Shown here: in pieces, positions 7,954-16,000 of the stretch
Numbering within the stretch: position 1 is the first letter of the stretch
Layout: each line of letters starts with the position of its first letter
Source: Pseudomonadota bacterium
Lineage (GTDB): Bacteria > Pseudomonadota > Alphaproteobacteria > Rhizobiales > Xanthobacteraceae
Assembly (NCBI GenBank): GCA_023388935.1
Contig: JAEWFG010000419.1
Coordinates: forward strand, 1 to 43,493
Length of the DNA stretch: 43,493 nucleotides
Direction of reading: 5' to 3'
Position numbers and translations under genes: made by a program
Notes under the pieces: generated by a model
What the model saw: the letters and a program-made list of their open reading frames with translations, nothing else
Told to the model about the DNA's origin: nothing
Database searches by the model: none

Positions 7954-9078
7954 ATGAATTCGAGGGGCTTGCTTCCTGGCCAAGAGGGGCCGACCGATTT
8001 GCCCGCCAACGAGGTGCAGCTTGCGCTGGTGATTTCGCGCGTGCTCGATACGGTGAAGGACGACCCCGAGTTCAGGCGACAGCTCGTCTACGATCTTGCC
8101 CGCTACAAGCTCCAGGAGCAGTTCACCCACGCCGACGCCGAAAACATCGACCAGATGAAGCGGGCCCTCGAGGTCGCAATCCAGGAGGTCGAGAAGTTCT
8201 CGCGCGATGAGGCGCCCCTGGGGCGCTTGCCGTCACATCAACTCACCTCGTCGAAGGCGGTCGAAGCAGGCGGCCGCCTGCTTTCCGCCGACGCTCCGGT
8301 TCTCGGATCAGGGATCGAGATATCCCGCAGCCAGCGGCCTGCGATCTCTGGCCCGCTCTGGCCGGTGATCAAGCGTACTGCGGCCATCCTGTTTGCCGTC
8401 GGCGCCATCGGTCTTGTCATCTCGCAGCGAGACAATATCGCCTCGCTGCGCCGACTGGTTTCGCCCCAGACGCACGCGGTCGCACCCGTAACGGCCAGGC
8501 CGGAGACGGCCGCACCCGTCGCGACACCCCCGAAACCGTCTCGCGTTCTTCCGACCGACTACGGCATCTATGCGGTGATCGATGATCATTCGCTATCGGA
8601 GTTGAATGCGACCGGCGTCGCGGCGCCGGACATGCGGATCGCGATTTCAACTCCGTTCAAGAAGCCCGATCGGCCCCATTTGCCGAATGGCCGCGTCAAA
8701 TTCATCGTATTTCGCCGGGACGTCGCAACTTCGATCCCGCAGCGCGTCGAGGTACGGCTGGTGGCGAAAATCGCCAGAGAGTATTCCAGCGACGCCGCAG
8801 GCAAGTCTCTGAGCGGCGGAGACGACATCGGCATCATCCGCAACTTCGCCTACCCGCTTCGGGTGTCGCCGATTCCAGGGGCACCCGAGATGTATGAACT
8901 GCACAGCGGAGATTCAGGGCTCGAACTTCCGCCGGGGCACTATGTCCTGGCCCTGGGGTCGCAGACCTACTATTTTCAGGTCGACGGCGAGATCACCGAT
9001 CCCAGACAATGCCTGGAGCGGGTCGTTGCCGGCAACGGCACGTTCTATGCGCCTTGCAAGAAAGCGCGGACATACTGA
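7954..9078 (+). CDS. Single-pass membrane protein of unknown function
   Basis: 374 residues, no family recognised. Residues 20-80 form a charged, helical cytoplasmic segment (LVISRVLDTVKDDPEFRRQL, then LARYKLQEQF). One membrane segment follows at about 138-157 (TAAILFAVGAIGLVISQ), then a Pro/Ala/Thr-rich linker around 175-205. The rest, about 170 residues, should be periplasmic and ends with a beta-rich part (YVLALGSQTYYFQVDGEI) and two cysteines (RQCLERVV; YAPCKK) that could form a disulfide. The start has no strong ribosome site. Flanking genes are also envelope or secreted proteins. The layout is that of a type II signal-anchor protein. Confidence 0.7.
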   Translation: MNSRGLLPGQEGPTDLPANEVQLALVISRVLDTVKDDPEFRRQLVYDLARYKLQEQFTHADAENIDQMKRALEVAIQEVEKFSRDEAPLGRLPSHQLTSSKAVEAGGRLLSADAPVLGSGIEISRSQRPAISGPLWPVIKRTAAILFAVGAIGLVISQRDNIASLRRLVSPQTHAVAPVTARPETAAPVATPPKPSRVLPTDYGIYAVIDDHSLSELNATGVAAPDMRIAISTPFKKPDRPHLPNGRVKFIVFRRDVATSIPQRVEVRLVAKIAREYSSDAAGKSLSGGDDIGIIRNFAYPLRVSPIPGAPEMYELHSGDSGLELPPGHYVLALGSQTYYFQVDGEITDPRQCLERVVAGNGTFYAPCKKARTY

Positions 9079-9099
9079 CCGCCCTCTCCGCGGCACATC

Positions 9100-9130
9100 T
9101 CTGGATTGCTTCGCTGCGCTCGCAATGACG
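9100..9130. repeat. Short dispersed repeat (GGATTGCTTCGC...GCAATGACG)
   Basis: The block CTGGATTGCTTCGCTGCGCT followed by CGCAATGACG matches in inverted form the motifs at 25474-25749 (TCATTGCGAGCG, GCGAAGCAATCCAGA). It is one unit of an intergenic repeat family. Confidence 0.7.
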
Positions 9131-9247
9131 AGAGAAGGCACGAGCCACACGCTCACGATCGATCTTTTGACAGGCATCACGGTAGATGCCCCGCCTTCGA
9201 TGTATGGGGACAGCGCTAGGAACGACACTCTCAGATGCGGAGGCAGC

Positions 9248-9850
9248 CTACTGCTTCGGCGCCGGAGCCATCATCATGCTGCCGCCCTTCTTCACCGCGG
9301 GTGCCGGCGGCGGCTTGGTCGCGAGGGCCTGGGTGGGGAGATATTTGGCGATGATGGCGGGATCGACCTGGGCGAAGTTGGCATCGGGCAGGCGCGTCCA
9401 GGTCTCGTCCTTGCCGAGCAGCGAGATGCCGAGATAGCCGCGCAGGGTCAGCGTCTGGCCATCCGGGCTGATCTTCATGTTGGCCTTCCAGATGTTGCCG
9501 TCGCGCGGATTGAGCACGTTGCCGCCTTCGTACTTCAATCCCTGGCGCTTCATGTTGCGGACGAAGGAGATGCCGAGCAGGGGCGCGTTCTTGCGATCAT
9601 CGGTGCACTTGGCGCAGACCTCGTTCGGGTCCTCGCCGGGCCGCGGGAAGGTCTTTGCAATTATGCCTTCGAAGATGCCGTTGTGATCGACGAAGAGGAA
9701 CCATCCCACCGGCCTGCCGTCTTCGACCTTCTGCCAGAGGCCGGCGGCCGTGGGCTCCGCAATTTGCGCCGCAGACGGCGCCACCGCCGCGAGCGACAGC
9801 GCGAGCGCGAGGACGGGGGGCAGCCGAAAGCTGGAAAAGAGATTCCGCAT
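9248..9850 (-). CDS. DUF2147-type periplasmic protein
   Basis: 200 residues from the ATG at 9850; AAGG lies 8 bases upstream, which favours it over the ATG two codons earlier at 9856. A signal peptide is clear (VLALALSLAAVAPSAAQ). The mature part begins with GLWQKVEDGRPVGWFLFVDHNG, has a CAKC pair, GLKYEGGNVLNPRDGNIWKA and LRGYLGISLLGKDETWTR. That order (W-x-K/E...G-x-I...YxGGxIxDPxxGKxYxxxL-x-GYLG) is the DUF2147 pattern. The function of DUF2147 is unknown. The tail is Pro/Ala-rich and ends in a Met-rich stretch. Confidence 0.8.
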   Translation of the reverse strand: MRNLFSSFRLPPVLALALSLAAVAPSAAQIAEPTAAGLWQKVEDGRPVGWFLFVDHNGIFEGIIAKTFPRPGEDPNEVCAKCTDDRKNAPLLGISFVRNMKRQGLKYEGGNVLNPRDGNIWKANMKISPDGQTLTLRGYLGISLLGKDETWTRLPDANFAQVDPAIIAKYLPTQALATKPPPAPAVKKGGSMMMAPAPKQ

Positions 9851-9957
9851 TATCATCACCTTGCTAACCCACGACTGGAATGACCGCAGACTACGGCGAT
9901 TTCGCGAACGGTTCCAGCACCAGAAACAAGGAGCATCGCTTCCCCGCCCCGCGTCGG

Positions 9958-10986
9958 TCAGTTGACACCGAGCTTCTTTTGCAGGCTGGAGGACGAGGTC
10001 GTGTACTGGAACACGAGCCGCTTCTCCGGATAGACGTAGCGATGGGCTTTTTGCGCCATCAGCGCGCCCTCGTGGAAGCCGCACAGGATCAACTTGATCT
10101 TGCCGGGATAGGTGTTGATGTCGCCGATCGCGAAGATGCCAGGCACGTTGGTCTCGAAAGCGGATGTCTCGACCGGCACCAGATTGTTCTCGAGCGCAAT
10201 GCCCCAGTTCGCGACGGGACCGAGCTTCATGGTGAGCCCGAAGAACGGCAGCATGGTGTCGCAGGAAATTTCGATCATGCTGTTGTCGTTGCCCTTGACG
10301 GTGGCGCCGGTCAGCTTGCCGTCGGCGCCGGAGAGCGCCGTGACCTGGCCGAGCCGCAGATCCATCTTGCCGCCGGCCACCAGCGCACGCATCTGCTCGA
10401 CACTGTGGGGCGCGGCACGAAAATCGTCGCGCCGGTGCAACAGCGTGATGCGCTTGGCCAGCGGATGCAGATTGAGCGTCCAGTCGAGCGCGGAGTCACC
10501 GCCGCCGACGACCAGGACGTTCTTGTCGCGGAACGTCTCCATCTTCCGCACGGCATAATGCACCGAGGTGCCTTCATAGGCTTCGATCCCCGGCACCGGA
10601 GGACGCTTGGGCTGGAACGAGCCGCCGCCGGCCGCGATCACCAACACCTTGCATTCGAACACCTTGCCGGCGTCGGTGGTGCAGCGAAACAGAGGATCGC
10701 CGATTTTCTCCACCGTCTCGACCATCTCGCCGAGATGGAAGGTCGGGTGGAACGGCTTGATCTGCTCCATCAGCGCATCGGTGAGGCCCTGCCCCGAAAC
10801 GTGCGGAATGCCGGGAATGTCGTAGATCGGCTTTTCCGGATAGAGCTCGGCACACTGGCCGCCCACCTTGTCGAGGATGTCGACGAAATGCGCCTTCATG
10901 TCGAGAAGGCCAAGCTCGAAGGCGGCGAACAGACCGCAGGGTCCGGCGCCAATAATCAGCACATCGGTTTTGATCACGTCGCTCAT
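9958..10986 (-). CDS. Ferredoxin--NADP+ reductase, thioredoxin-reductase-like type
   Basis: 342 residues, FAD flavoenzyme that moves electrons between NADPH and ferredoxin. The FAD Rossmann motif IIGAGPCG is at residues 11-18, the NADPH Rossmann motif VVGGGDSALDW near 160, and the FAD-binding AIGDINTYPGKIKLI near 285-300. It lacks the CxxC of true thioredoxin reductases, as expected for the ferredoxin reductases of Bacillus, Chlorobium and Rhodopseudomonas. A [2Fe-2S] ferredoxin gene lies about 0.7 kb away at 11650-11970, a plausible partner. The C-terminal aromatic/Ser-rich tail (FQYTTSSSSLQKKLGVN) is also typical. Confidence 0.92.
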   Translation of the reverse strand: MSDVIKTDVLIIGAGPCGLFAAFELGLLDMKAHFVDILDKVGGQCAELYPEKPIYDIPGIPHVSGQGLTDALMEQIKPFHPTFHLGEMVETVEKIGDPLFRCTTDAGKVFECKVLVIAAGGGSFQPKRPPVPGIEAYEGTSVHYAVRKMETFRDKNVLVVGGGDSALDWTLNLHPLAKRITLLHRRDDFRAAPHSVEQMRALVAGGKMDLRLGQVTALSGADGKLTGATVKGNDNSMIEISCDTMLPFFGLTMKLGPVANWGIALENNLVPVETSAFETNVPGIFAIGDINTYPGKIKLILCGFHEGALMAQKAHRYVYPEKRLVFQYTTSSSSLQKKLGVN

Positions 10987-11168
10987 GTCGTCTCTTTATC
11001 GGTCGTTATCGGTTGGACGGCGCCCGGCGGGCAGAGGTGACGCTGCCTGTCTAGCCAACGGGGATGGATCAGGGAAGGCATAAAAGCGGGAGCGCCCCGC
11101 AGCCGCGCCCACTTGCCGGGTCACGATAACTGGGCTGTAACGAGGAAAGATATGACGGAGATCAATCG

Positions 11169-11636
11169 GTGAACGCACCAAGCCGCCTCGATACGACGCC
11201 ACGCCTTGAGGACTTTCCCTACCGCCTCGGCGACCACGTCCGCTTCGGCGATCTCGATCCCAACCAGCACGTCAACAATGCGGTCTATGCCACCTATTTC
11301 GAGACCGGCCGTGTCACGCTGATGAAGAGCCCCCAATACGGGCTGACGCCGCCGGGCCTCGCCTGGATCATGGTGCGGCTCGACATCCATTTCCGCGCCG
11401 AACTGCACTGGCCGAACACGATCGAACTCGGCCTCGGCGTGGTGAAGCTCGGACGAACGTCAGTGACCTTCGAGCAGGTCGTGTTTTCGCAAGGAAAGTG
11501 CATCGCCTCCGCGATTTCGGTCGGCGTGATGCTCGACGAGGCGACGCGGCGTCCGGCGCCGCTGACCGCGGAGATCGTCGAGAAGCTCAGACCCTGGCAC
11601 AAGCGCGGCATCGAGGTCGCGCCGCCTAGCACTTAA
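11169..11636 (+). CDS. Acyl-CoA thioesterase, hotdog (4HBT) family
   Basis: 155 residues. The N-terminal motif FGDLDPNQHVNNAVYATYF is the 4-hydroxybenzoyl-CoA-thioesterase-type active site (catalytic Asp with the following His-Val-Asn-Asn). It is followed by the central-helix and strand pattern of the fold. It should hydrolyse a short or medium acyl-CoA in the cytosol; the substrate cannot be read from sequence. The start is GTG, chosen because CGGAG lies about 8 bases upstream. The gene sits between two opposite-strand redox genes and converges with the ferredoxin gene after 13 bases. Confidence 0.85.
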   Translation: MNAPSRLDTTPRLEDFPYRLGDHVRFGDLDPNQHVNNAVYATYFETGRVTLMKSPQYGLTPPGLAWIMVRLDIHFRAELHWPNTIELGLGVVKLGRTSVTFEQVVFSQGKCIASAISVGVMLDEATRRPAPLTAEIVEKLRPWHKRGIEVAPPST

Positions 11637-11649
11637 TATCTAAAGCCGA

Positions 11650-11970
11650 TTAAGCTTGGCGTTCCGGCGTGGCCACCACCAGCCCGTCGAGCTCGTCGGA
11701 CACCTTGATCTGGCAGGACAGGCGCGAGTTCGGGCGCACGTCGAAGCCGAAGTCGAGCATGTCCTCTTCCATCGGCGTCGGGCTGCCGACCTTCTCGCGC
11801 CAGGCTTCGTCGACATAGACATGGCAGGTTGCGCAGGCACAGGCACCGCCGCATTCGGCTTCGACGCCGGGAACGGCGTTGCGGATGGCGGCTTCCATCA
11901 CGGTTGCGCCGTTCTCGATTTCCACCGTGCGGGTTTCGCCCTTGTGGTCGACAAAGTGAATTTTGGCCAT
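11650..11970 (-). CDS. [2Fe-2S] ferredoxin, adrenodoxin type
   Basis: 106 residues from the ATG at 11970. The four cluster ligands are Cys40, Cys46, Cys49 and Cys86, in the CX5CX2C...C arrangement of vertebrate-type ferredoxins (ECGGACACATCHVY; LSCQIKV). The protein is acidic, as expected for an electron carrier. Such ferredoxins serve cytochromes P450 or Fe-S assembly; the NADPH-ferredoxin reductase nearby is a likely partner. An upstream in-frame start at 12099 would add 43 residues encoded partly in repeat DNA and was rejected. No P450 gene is in the window. Confidence 0.93.
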   Translation of the reverse strand: MAKIHFVDHKGETRTVEIENGATVMEAAIRNAVPGVEAECGGACACATCHVYVDEAWREKVGSPTPMEEDMLDFGFDVRPNSRLSCQIKVSDELDGLVVATPERQA

Positions 11971-12050
11971 GTGTGCTCGTGCTGCCGCGATGTTGGGAAT
12001 GAAGGAGGGTCTGGGTTGTCCTATAACGGGTCGGTCCGCCCGGCGCCATA

Positions 12051-12125
12051 GCGTTTTCGAGTGAAGTGGACCCCGGTTCGCGCCGAGAACGCGCGTCAAA
12101 ACAAAAGACTAGAGCCCGGTTCTGA
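12051..12125. repeat. RIME-like dispersed repeat, copy 1
   Basis: Begins GCGTTTTCGAGTGAAGTGGA, continues through CCGGTTCGCG and ACGCGCGTCAAAACAAAAGA, and ends CTAGAGCCCGGTTC. The block at 31161-31245 matches it along its whole length with scattered changes. This is the type of intergenic mosaic element described from Rhizobiales. Confidence 0.8.
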
Positions 12126-12218
12126 CGGTGTCGGCCTTAAGCCTGATCCGGACCCGAAGGGCCGCGTTAGCGCAAAGTGCGCAGCGGTTTTCCGAAAAGA
12201 TCATGCTCGAACAATAAC

Positions 12219-12260
12219 CTAAAGCGCGACGACGATGCATCCAATCTCATCGCGCTTTAG
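12219..12260 (-). terminator. Hairpin at the end of the HPt gene
   Basis: CTAAAGCGCGA (12219-12229) and TCGCGCTTTAG (12250-12260) form a perfect 11-bp stem with a 20-base loop. It overlaps the HPt stop codon. Read on the minus strand it is followed by GTTATTGTTCG, only moderately T-rich. It may be part of the repeat block at 12150-12220 rather than a dedicated terminator. Confidence 0.4.
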
Positions 12261-12631
12261 GACTTCAGGATCGCCTCGATGGCGGCGCGGGCCTCGGTCA
12301 CAGCTTCTTTCAGCGCGGCGAAGGCGCGGGGCCGGTTATGACCGGTCCGGATCGCGGTCTCGAGGCTGGCTGCGGCATCCGCCACCGCAAAGGCGCCGAT
12401 CCCGCGGGCCGAGCCCTTGAGCTTGTGTGCGAGCGCGCCGGCCTCGGCCGGCAGCGCCGCCATTGCAGCAATCAGGCGGACCGCCTGCTCGGCAAACATC
12501 GCGAGCACTTCCTGTTCCAGCTCGGCGTCGCCGAGCGTCATGCGGGAGAGGTGATCGAGGTCGAGCGGGCTATCGATGGGTGCAAGCGGGGGCGAGGGCA
12601 TCCATTCCATCCGTTGCAGATCAGGTGTCAT
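12257..12631 (-). CDS. Histidine-containing phosphotransfer (HPt) domain protein
   Basis: 124 residues, one HPt four-helix domain. The phospho-acceptor is His69 in LAHKLKGSARGIGA, the diagnostic HPt motif. Such proteins shuttle phosphate between hybrid kinases and response regulators in the cytosol. The start at 12631 is a choice among several in-frame Met codons (12649, 12631, 12610, 12601) without a strong ribosome site. No kinase or receiver gene is adjacent. It is divergent from the giant growth-pole-type gene, sharing a roughly 400-base upstream region with palindromes, which suggests a possible cell-cycle link; that link is inference. Confidence 0.85.
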   Translation of the reverse strand: MTPDLQRMEWMPSPPLAPIDSPLDLDHLSRMTLGDAELEQEVLAMFAEQAVRLIAAMAALPAEAGALAHKLKGSARGIGAFAVADAAASLETAIRTGHNRPRAFAALKEAVTEARAAIEAILKS

Positions 12632-12702
12632 GGCGCAGGGCCCCGGCATCGCGCGACGTTCCGCCGATCCGGCGGCGAGTTCCGCTCCACCCAAGCACGG
12701 AA

Positions 12703-12853
12703 ATGGTTAACGAAATGTTTGGGGTGCTCGACGCAATTCCGCCCGTTTATTGACTAAAAGTTGCCCCAATCCACCAAGTTCGGTGGAGAATTTCATTTAG
12801 CGCTAAGGCGTTACGGCGCGATGCTGTTAACGATGATTAAGAATGTCTTAATC
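12703..12853. promoter_or_regulatory. Shared upstream region with CtrA-like half-sites and a perfect dyad
   Basis: Between the divergent HPt and giant repeat-protein genes lie ATGGTTAA at 12703-12710 (the reverse complement of the TTAACCAT half-site known for CtrA), GTTAAC at 12826-12831, and a perfect inverted repeat GATTAAG-N5-CTTAATC at 12835-12853. The region is AT-richer than its surroundings. CtrA binding is a hypothesis: the spacing of paired half-sites is not the exact TTAA-N7-TTAAC. Confidence 0.4.
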
Positions 12854-13028
12854 GCGGGCATTTCATTCGCCATGCTCTGCAAATAGGATGTTGCGGAAAT
12901 TGGCGGACAAGCCGTCCGGGTGGGGACGGCTGGGAGATCCGCACAGGGGCATAATCCGGTCTGTGGGCTTGCGTAGCGCGCAGGGCTCGCGTGAGGACGC
13001 CTACAAGTAACGAGGGCTCGGACTGAAC

Positions 13029-16000
13029 ATGGCGAACACTCCGAAAAAGGTCAAAGACCCCACAGAAGTTGCGCTTTCTGCGATCCAGGAAGCCCTGAAT
13101 ATCAGCGACACGGCTGCGGACACCAGCCGCTCCGCGTCGATGCGCGACGAAACGGCGCCCGCGGCCTTCGACGAGCCGACCTTCGAGCCGCGCCCGGCCG
13201 CCAACGAACGGGCCGTATTCGAGCCGATCGAGGAGCCTCGCAGCCCGCGCCGCGCCGCCAATGACGACCGCGAGACCATCGGCCAATTGCTTCAGGCGCT
13301 TCAAAAGGGCCGCCCTGCCCGCAGCGTCTATACCTTCGCCACCATCTTCGCCGGCGTCTGGCTCGCAGCTTGTGCTGCGCTGACGGTCGGCTTCCTGCCC
13401 TCGATCCAGGCCGCCATGGGCCAGAGCGGCGGCGTGCTCGTCATCGCCGGTCTGATCGCGATGTTCTTCGCGCCGATCATGCTGTTCTACTTCCTCGCCA
13501 GCCTGGTCTGGCGCGGCCAGGAAATGCGCATGATCGCGCAGGCGATGGCGCAGGTGGCCATTCGCTTCTCCGAGCCGGAAGGCTCGGCTTCAGATTCCAT
13601 GGTGACAGTCGGCCAGGCCATCCGCCGCGAGGTCGCGGCGATGGGCGACGGCATCGAGCGCGCGATCGCGCGCGCAGGTGAACTCGAGACGCTGGTCGCC
13701 AACGAAGTCGCGGCGCTCGAACGCGCTTATTCCGACAACGAAGTGCGCATCCGCTCGCTGCTCCAGGACATCGCGCATCAGCGTGACAATCTGGTCGGCC
13801 AGGCCGAGCAGGTCCGCAGCGCCATCTCCGGCGTGCAGATCGACCTGCGCCACGACATCGCGCTGATCTCGGACGCGATCGCCTCGCGCGTCGACGAGGT
13901 CGCCAAGAGCATCACCGGCGCGCTGGAAGAGCGCGGCGCCCACATTACCGGCGCACTGAGCCACGCCGGCGACAACATGATTCTCGCGCTCGGCGAGCGT
14001 GGTGGCGACCTGCTCGACCGCCTCGAGGAAGCCAGCAACGAGACCACGCGCGCCGTGCTCGACGCCAGCGAGCGGCTGACCACCAGCCTCAATTTCAAGA
14101 CCGGCCACGTCCACGACGAGTTCGTCGACCTCGCCGATCGCGTCCATGAGATGTTGAACGAGCGTATCGACCGCATCACCGGCGAGTTCGAGCAGCGTTC
14201 CGCCGCGATCGTCGACGGCATCTCCGAGCGCACCGAGCTGGTGCACGACTCCCTGAAGAATTCGTCGGATTCGCTGCTGCTCGAGCTCGAGCTGCGCTCC
14301 AACGACCTCACCGCCAAGATCGACGACGCCGGCAACCGGCTCGCCGGCCAGATCATGACCTCCGGCGACAAGGCGAGCGAGGCGCTCGACGCCACGGTCA
14401 ACACCCTCGTTACCAAGGTCATCAGCCAGACCGAGACCGCGCACGACTCGCTGTCGCTCCAGATGAGCGCGTTCGATGAGCTGGTGAAGAACCAGGGCAC
14501 CGAGCTGGTCGAGAGATTCGCACGCGACTCCGGCACCTTGGGCGCGCTGATCACGCGCCACATCTCCGAGTTCGACCGCACCGTGAAGACGTTCGGCGGC
14601 GAGATCGTCGAACGCATGGGCCAGCGTACCCACGACATCGCCGAGAGCCTGAAGGCCTATGTCGACAATTTCGACACCCGCTTCAGCGAGAACAGCGGCG
14701 ACATCACGGCTGTGCTCGACCAGCGCCTGGTGCGGTTCGAGACCACGATCGGCGAACGTGTCACCAACCTCGACTCCTCGCTGAACGGCAAGATCGCCGG
14801 CCTCGACAGCACGATCGAAGGCCACATCAGGACCTTCGACGAGCAGTTCGGCGGTCGCGTCACCGCGCTCGAACAGTCGTTCGACACCCGCGCCACGTCT
14901 GTCACCGAAACGATCGACGCGCGTCTCAACATGCTCGCCTCGTCGCTGACCGACGGTGCCACACAGGCGATCCAGTCGATCGACTCCCGCCTCACCCACC
15001 TCACGACGTCGCTGACCGACGGCGCATCACAGGCCGTGCAGTCCATCGACACGCGCCTTTCCCTCCTGACCTCGACGCTCACGGACGGCACCGCGCAGGC
15101 CATCGAGGCGGTCGACCGCCGCATCACTGGCGTCGCCGAAATCATCGACGGCCGCAGCACGCATCTGGCCGACACGGTCACGGCGCGCTTCCAGAATATC
15201 CAACAGGCCATCGAGACCAAGGTCGGTTCGGTCGCCAACGACATCGACGTGCGCGTGGCGCAGTTCGAGGACCTGCTCGGCTCGCGTGTCGAGGCCGTCG
15301 CCGGCCGCATCGAGAGCAGCGGGCGCCAGGCCAGCGAGGACATGATGTCCCGCGCCGAGATGATCTCGACCGCGATCCGCTCGCATGTCGAGGACGCCGA
15401 GCGCTCGCTCACCAACCTCGTGGTCAACACCAGCGAGACCATCCAGACCGGTGCGCGCACCGCCCAGCAGTCGCTGATGACGGTCTCCTCCGACGTCAAC
15501 GCCCAGCTCAAGATGACCTCCGACGACGTCGAGCGCGCACTGACCGCCGTCGGCACCGGTGCTGCGGACTCGATCCTGACCAGTGCGCGCGAAGCGCAGT
15601 CGGCTCTGGTCGCGGCCTCGGGCGAGGCGTCCAACCAGATCAGGTCGCTGTCGGCCGACATCGAACGCACGCTGTCGGCGGCAGGCTCGGCGACCGCAGC
15701 CTCGATCCTGGCCGGCGCCCGCGAGGTGCAGACCACGCTCGTCACCGCCTCTTCGGATGCGGCCAACCACGTCAAGACGCTGACCGCCGACGTTCAGCAC
15801 TCGCTGTCGCTGGCCGGCTCCACCACGGCGGAAACGATCACCGCCGGCGCCCGCGATGCGCAGAGCGCGCTGATCGCGGCCTCGACCGAAACCGCCAACC
15901 AGATCAAGGCGCTGTCGTCCGACATGCAGCTCTCGCTCTCGATGGCAGGCACCTCGACGGCCGAGACCATCACGAGCAGCGCCCGCGAGGCCCACAGCAC

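Noticed and set aside
9958..10986. Thioredoxin reductase
   Set aside because: The protein lacks the redox-active CxxC motif, so ferredoxin reductase is the better call.
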